Source: Candidatus Aenigmatarchaeota archaeon (lineage in GTDB: Archaea; Aenigmatarchaeota; Aenigmatarchaeia; QMZS01). Taken from it: DNA of 5,980 nt. The notes below the pieces were generated by a model. It worked only from the letters and a program-made list of their open reading frames with translations, searched no databases and was not told the DNA's origin. Every line of letters starts with the position of its first letter. Position 1 is the stretch's first letter. Position numbers and translations under genes: made by a program. This document shows, one piece after another, positions 1 to 3,637 of the stretch. Where the stretch lies: the NCBI GenBank assembly GCA_030620695.1, contig JAUXEA010000028.1, positions 1 to 5,980 on the forward strand, read 5' to 3'.

Positions 1-63
1 TACCCTCGTAGCGACTAACACACAGGATTTCTCAGGAAAATCATCAGTCAAAAAAGACCTCAT
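1..63 (-). CDS. possible N-terminal fragment of an unidentified protein (continues off the left edge)
   Basis: Reading the minus strand from an ATG at 63-61 gives 21 codons without a stop to the window edge, beginning MRSFLTDDFP. An in-frame TAA lies two codons upstream of this ATG, so it is the only ATG start available to this frame. The bases before it (TTAAGTT-ATG) resemble those before the tyrS start (TTAAGTTT-ATG). The start lies 52 bases from the centre of the inverted repeat at 103-128, nearly mirroring the 57 bases to the zinc-ribbon gene on the other side, which fits a divergent pair. I do not recognise the product. A competing reading exists: plus-strand frame 2 is also open from base 2 to a TAA at 68-70, and 21 codons are too few to choose firmly. 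Confidence 0.38.
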   Translation of the reverse strand, partial: MRSFLTDDFPEKSCVLVATRV

Positions 64-102
64 AACTTAATTTCTTAAGTCCTGCTCCTTTGGCCATTCA
101 AG

Positions 103-128
103 AAAGGTTTTTATAATTAAAAACCTTT
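103..128. promoter_or_regulatory. perfect inverted repeat around a TATA-like core; probable shared divergent promoter or operator
   Basis: AAAGGTTTTT (103-112) and AAAAACCTTT (119-128) are exact reverse complements separated by ATAATT. On the plus strand this reads as a purine-rich BRE-like AAAGG followed by a TTTTTATAAT box. A start about 25 bases downstream would leave a leader of roughly 30 bases before the ATG at 172. Because the element is symmetrical, the minus strand offers an equivalent BRE/TATA arrangement facing the possible gene at 1-63. The promoter role is inferred from resemblance to archaeal BRE/TATA sequences. A repressor operator is the main alternative; a hairpin terminator is less likely because no T-run follows the right arm. 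Confidence 0.5.
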
Positions 129-171
129 GACTCGGACACCCCCGCAATATTATTTAGTTTTAAAAATTATT

Positions 172-333
172 ATGCCCAATAGATTTGGAAGAGGGAGAAT
201 GGGGGGTTCTGCTTTAGGACCCGGGGGAGAATGTGTTTGTCCAAAATGCGGGAATACAATAAAACACCAGTTAGGAGTTCCCTGTTTTCACCAAAAATGC
301 CCGAAATGCGGGGCAAATATGGTTAGAAAATAA
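172..333 (+). CDS. small glycine-rich zinc-ribbon protein (53 aa), function unknown
   Basis: The 53-residue product has two parts. The N-terminus is basic and glycine-rich (about residues 1-19, MPNRFGRGRMGGSALGPGG). It is followed by a compact six-cysteine module: Cys21, Cys23, Cys26, Cys38, Cys43 and Cys46, arranged C-x-C-x2-C-x11-C-x4-C-x2-C, with the zinc-knuckle forms CPKCGN and CPKCGA and a central HQLGVPC segment. I recall similar small proteins, with a GPGG-C-CPxCG...GVPC...CPKCG pattern, in archaea and anaerobic bacteria, sometimes near Mrp/NifX-type iron-sulfur genes; no function is established that I know of. A zinc or iron site is likely and could serve nucleic-acid or protein binding. 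I chose ATG 172 because the protein starts naturally there. The frame remains open upstream to a TTG at 127, but that would add an uncharacteristic 15-residue leader and overlap the promoter. There is no Shine-Dalgarno sequence. The stop directly abuts that of tyrS. Confidence 0.85.
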   Translation: MPNRFGRGRMGGSALGPGGECVCPKCGNTIKHQLGVPCFHQKCPKCGANMVRK

Positions 334-1410
334 TTACCTCGTAACCCTCGCCTGTTTAACAACCTCAAGTAAGTCCTTAGCCTTTTTATTCTTCTCAAAA
401 TATTTTCTCACAGGCTCAAGGATTTTGGTTAATTCTTCAGAAACCGTATTTTTCAAATCCAGTGGATGGATTTTTCCTTCTTTATAACTTTTTTCCAGTT
501 CTTCAAAATTACTAAATTCCAGGTTTCCACCAAATTTTGCGGGTCCCTCTATTTTTATAGAATCAAATTTCTCAAAAATAATATACTTCACATATTCTAA
601 TATTGGATTTAATTCTACTATTTTTTCCGGGCAGTAGGCTTTATTTATTTTCCTTTTAATCTCTTCTGCAGAATCTGTCATAAATATTGCACTTTCCGGA
701 TTGGATTTTGACATTTTTAAATCCAAAATTCTGTCTGCAAAATCTTTTGAGTTCGAGGTTGGTTTATTTAATCCCAGAATCATATGATGACTAACTACAA
801 CCGGCTTCCAGTACCCAAGTTTTGGCCCAATCTCACGAGCCAGTACATTAACTTTACGCTGGTCCATTCCTAACTGGGTTATATCCGCTTTTAAATGAAA
901 AATATCTCCCGCCTGCATACAAGGATATATTATCTGGGCACCACTTAGTATATCTGTCTCTTTTCTTCCCATTATCTGGGAACATCTTATAATTCTTTTA
1001 ACTGTTGATGACCTCGCAATCTCTATTGTCTTTTTCCAATGACCTTCTTCTTTAATTATATCTTTTGACCATATAAAATCTATTTTCTCTGTTTTCATTC
1101 CACACGCTTTCCACAATTCAATAAAATATTTTCCAGTAGTTCTAATCTTCTCCAAATCCCCACCCATCTTGTTGTTCATCCATGCAAACCAGTCAGCAAC
1201 CAACATCTTAAAATGTATACCTGCTTTTATCATCTTATTAACATTAATTGTTCTCAGGATTCCCTGTGCAATATGCATCTGCCCGCTTGGCTCAAAACCA
1301 TCATAAGCAATTGGATGGTCCTTTGTTTCCAAAAGTTCTCTTAATTCTTGTTCAGTTATAATCTCTTCTCCAACTTCTTTAATCAGATTTATTTTTTCTT
1401 CCAAATCCAT
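334..1410 (-). CDS. tyrS: tyrosyl-tRNA synthetase, archaeal/eukaryotic type
   Basis: This cytoplasmic class I aminoacyl-tRNA synthetase (358 aa) activates tyrosine with ATP and charges tRNA-Tyr. The Rossmann catalytic domain carries YDGFEPSG (36-43) and the HIGH-motif variant HIAQG (46-50). The KMSKS loop is exact at 232-236. By alignment from memory with Methanocaldococcus jannaschii TyrRS, Tyr36, Tyr162, Gln166, Asp169 and Gln184 match the tyrosine-binding residues Tyr32, Tyr151, Gln155, Asp158 and Gln173. Arg185 matches the residue reading the C1:G72 pair. HPLDLKN (315-321) matches the HPMDLKN segment whose Asp contacts G34. The enzyme is about 50 residues longer than the M. jannaschii enzyme, from a longer stretch between GMDQRK and KMSKS and a longer C-terminus ending ARVTR. 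In these respects it resembles plant cytosolic TyrRS. No Shine-Dalgarno sequence precedes the ATG. It is divergent from topA and convergent with the zinc-ribbon gene. All key residues are present, so it should be active. Confidence 0.97.
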   Translation of the reverse strand: MDLEEKINLIKEVGEEIITEQELRELLETKDHPIAYDGFEPSGQMHIAQGILRTINVNKMIKAGIHFKMLVADWFAWMNNKMGGDLEKIRTTGKYFIELWKACGMKTEKIDFIWSKDIIKEEGHWKKTIEIARSSTVKRIIRCSQIMGRKETDILSGAQIIYPCMQAGDIFHLKADITQLGMDQRKVNVLAREIGPKLGYWKPVVVSHHMILGLNKPTSNSKDFADRILDLKMSKSNPESAIFMTDSAEEIKRKINKAYCPEKIVELNPILEYVKYIIFEKFDSIKIEGPAKFGGNLEFSNFEELEKSYKEGKIHPLDLKNTVSEELTKILEPVRKYFEKNKKAKDLLEVVKQARVTR

Positions 1411-1433
1411 AAACTTAAATTAAATATAAAATA
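1411..1433. promoter_or_regulatory. 23-base AT-only-like spacer between divergent tyrS and topA starts; promoter region
   Basis: The spacer is A/T except for one C at 1414 and contains an ATATAAAA stretch at 1424-1431 that could serve as a TATA box. It has no G on the plus strand and a single G on the minus strand, so neither gene can have a Shine-Dalgarno site here. Archaeal TATA boxes sit about 25-27 bases from the transcript start. The promoters of both genes must therefore overlap one another or reach into the opposite gene's first codons, and the transcripts are probably leaderless or very short-leadered. I cannot place exact boxes. Confidence 0.55.
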
Positions 1434-3629
1434 ATGCACCTAATAATTGCGGAGAAGCCAACAGCAGCAAAGAAAATTGCTGACTCTATTCTGGAAGAAT
1501 ATAAAACAAAGAAGAAATATTCTGTTAATTACTATGAGTCAAAAGACGGGATTATTGTTGCATCTGCAGCAGGACATCTATTTACACTTAGGGATAAAAC
1601 AAGAAAGGCATACCCGAATTTTGATTTGGAGTGGCAGCCAAGTTTCAAAAAAAACAAATTCACAAAAAATTTTTACCAGCTGCTTTCTTATCTTGGAAAA
1701 TCTTCAGACAAGATGACAATTGCAACAGATTTGGATAAAGAAGGAGAAGTTATTGGATACAATATTTACAGGTTTCTCTGCGGGAAAGCAAAGGTTTCAA
1801 GAATGGAATTCTCAACTTTGACAAAGGAAGAACTAAAAAAATCTTTTGAAAACAGGAAAGAAGGATATAATTATGGTCTGACAGAGAGCGGTCTCACAAG
1901 ACATTACCTGGATTTTTATTATGGTGTAAATATTTCAAAGGCATTGACTTCTTCAATAAAAACAGCATCTAACAGGTATTATCTTCTTTCTTCAGGCAGA
2001 GTGCAGGGTCCTGCTTTGGAAATTCTTGCTGAAAGAGAAAAAGAAATTGAAAAATTTATTCCTGTCCCCTTCTGGCAGTTAAGTTTTATTACAAGTAAAT
2101 CTGACAAGAGAAAATTTCAGGAGTTACTTTTCAATTATAAGAAAAGCAAAATCTGGGAGAAAGGAGAAGCACAGAAAATTTTTGATGAATGCAAAGGAAA
2201 AAATGCTCTGATTGAAAAAACAGAAGCAAAAAAAAGGATTTTAAATCCTCCTGTACCTTTTAACCTTACAGGTTTGCAGCTGGAATCTTACAAGGTTTTT
2301 GGTTTTAGTCCGAGGAGGACACAGGCAATAGCACAGGGCTTATATCTTGGTGGTTTGATTTCTTACCCAAGAACTTCATCGCAAAAACTCCCACCTTCAA
2401 TAAATTACAAAAAAATCATTGAAAAACTAAGCAGGAAATTCAAAGTTGGAAAAGAAATCCTGAAAAAAGAATTAAAGCCAAATGAGGGGGAAAAAACAGA
2501 TTCTGCACACCCTTCAATTTATCCAACAGGAGAACTGCCAAAAAAATTAAGGGCAGATGAAGAGAAACTTTATTCACTGATTGTTCACAGGTTTTTTGCT
2601 GTCTTTGGGAAGCCCGCGGAAAGATTATCTGTGAGAATTACTGCAGGTATAGAAGAACATAAATTTCACTGCACAGGAGCTAGAACAATAAAAGAAAACT
2701 GGCTTTCATTATATCCTTTTGCAAACCTGCAGGAAATTGAATTTCCTAATTTTGTGAATGGTGAAATTCTTATTATTGACAAGCTTAATCTGGAGGATAA
2801 GGAAACACAGCCGCCAAACAGGTATAGTCAGGCAAGTCTTGTCAGGGAACTTGAAAAAAGAAATCTTGGAACAAAAAGTACGAGGGCAATGATAATTCAT
2901 ACCTTGTATGAGAGGAATTATGTTGAGGGGCACCAGATAGAAGTCACGGACCTTGGGATGAGAGTTGTTGATACTCTTAAAAAATATGCCCCTGAATTTT
3001 TGTCAGAAGAATTAACAGCAAAATTTGAAAAAGAGATGGAACTTGTTGAGCAATCAGAAAAGAAAAGAGAGGATATTTTGGAAGACGCAAGAAAACTCCT
3101 GACAGAAACATTTAAAAAATTCAGAGAGAAAGAAAAGGAGATAGGAAATTCTCTTGTTGACTCTGTTGAAGAAACAATAGAAGAACAGAATAATGTTGGG
3201 AAATGTGATAAGTGCGGGGGAAATTTGAAGTTTATCCAGATGTACAATGGCTCAAGATTTGTTGGGTGCTCAAATTATCCAAAGTGCAAAAATGGTTATC
3301 CTCTTCCAAGAAACTGCGGCATTGAAAAAACCGGGAAAATCTGCGAGCATTGCGGAACCCCGATTCTAAAAATAATCAGGAAGGGAAGAAGACCATTTAA
3401 CATGTGCCTTGACACAAAATGCAAGAGCAAGGAAAACTGGGGGAAGAAAAAAGAGAAAAAGGCAAAGGTAAAATCAGAGAAGAAAGAGAAAGTAGAAAAG
3501 GGGGTTAAAGCGGAGGTAAAAGTAAATAAGGAAGAAGAACCTGGGAAAGAAAAAAAGAGAATTTCAAAAACAGAAAAAACCAGGAAAAAGAAAGTGATCA
3601 AAAAAGCGAGTGTAAAAACAAAGGGATAA
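1434..3629 (+). CDS. topA: type IA DNA topoisomerase with two C-terminal zinc ribbons and a lysine-rich tail
   Basis: The product (731 aa) cuts one DNA strand through a 5'-phosphotyrosine link and passes the other strand, relaxing negative supercoils. The Toprim domain (about 1-150) has Glu7 in MHLIIAEKP and the acidic triad Asp99, Asp101 and Glu103 in ATDLDKEGEVIG. SGRVQGPAL (187-195) is a family signature. The catalytic site is GGLISYPRTSS (306-316) with Tyr311 and Arg313; the SYPRT form is closer to topoisomerase III/archaeal enzymes than to the bacterial YMRT form. His359 in SAHPSI matches E. coli His365. RYSQASLVRELEKRNLG (463-479) is the conserved gate-domain block. Two four-cysteine zinc ribbons follow: Cys591/594/612/618 and Cys637/640/658/663. 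Residues 671-731 form a disordered Lys/Glu tail with 26 lysines in 61 residues. The ATG at 1434 gives the standard N-terminus directly, without a Shine-Dalgarno site. The gene diverges from tyrS and converges on the DUF3160 gene. It appears intact. Confidence 0.96.
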   Translation: MHLIIAEKPTAAKKIADSILEEYKTKKKYSVNYYESKDGIIVASAAGHLFTLRDKTRKAYPNFDLEWQPSFKKNKFTKNFYQLLSYLGKSSDKMTIATDLDKEGEVIGYNIYRFLCGKAKVSRMEFSTLTKEELKKSFENRKEGYNYGLTESGLTRHYLDFYYGVNISKALTSSIKTASNRYYLLSSGRVQGPALEILAEREKEIEKFIPVPFWQLSFITSKSDKRKFQELLFNYKKSKIWEKGEAQKIFDECKGKNALIEKTEAKKRILNPPVPFNLTGLQLESYKVFGFSPRRTQAIAQGLYLGGLISYPRTSSQKLPPSINYKKIIEKLSRKFKVGKEILKKELKPNEGEKTDSAHPSIYPTGELPKKLRADEEKLYSLIVHRFFAVFGKPAERLSVRITAGIEEHKFHCTGARTIKENWLSLYPFANLQEIEFPNFVNGEILIIDKLNLEDKETQPPNRYSQASLVRELEKRNLGTKSTRAMIIHTLYERNYVEGHQIEVTDLGMRVVDTLKKYAPEFLSEELTAKFEKEMELVEQSEKKREDILEDARKLLTETFKKFREKEKEIGNSLVDSVEETIEEQNNVGKCDKCGGNLKFIQMYNGSRFVGCSNYPKCKNGYPLPRNCGIEKTGKICEHCGTPILKIIRKGRRPFNMCLDTKCKSKENWGKKKEKKAKVKSEKKEKVEKGVKAEVKVNKEEEPGKEKKRISKTEKTRKKKVIKKASVKTKG

Positions 3630-3637
3630 TTCAATAA

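Noticed and set aside
2..70. Plus-strand frame open from base 2 to TAA at 68-70, as a C-terminal gene fragment
   Set aside because: It is 22 codons with no recognisable motif. The minus-strand reading has an in-frame ATG at the right distance from the promoter-like repeat, so I kept that as the slightly better option; this one is not excluded.
127..171. Upstream TTG start extending the zinc-ribbon protein by 15 residues
   Set aside because: The extension overlaps the inverted repeat and promoter, lacks family-like sequence, and ATG 172 gives the expected MPxRxGxG start.
1447..1716. Second open frame inside topA on the same strand
   Set aside because: It is a low-complexity, Gln/Leu/Thr-rich frame wholly within the conserved Toprim-coding region.
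2709..3634. Three minus-strand open frames opposite topA (2709-2933, 2918-3247, 3296-3634)
   Set aside because: They mirror the coding strand: Phe/Ser-rich products arise from antisense reading of Lys/Glu codons and show no family motif. A strong topA gene occupies the same DNA.
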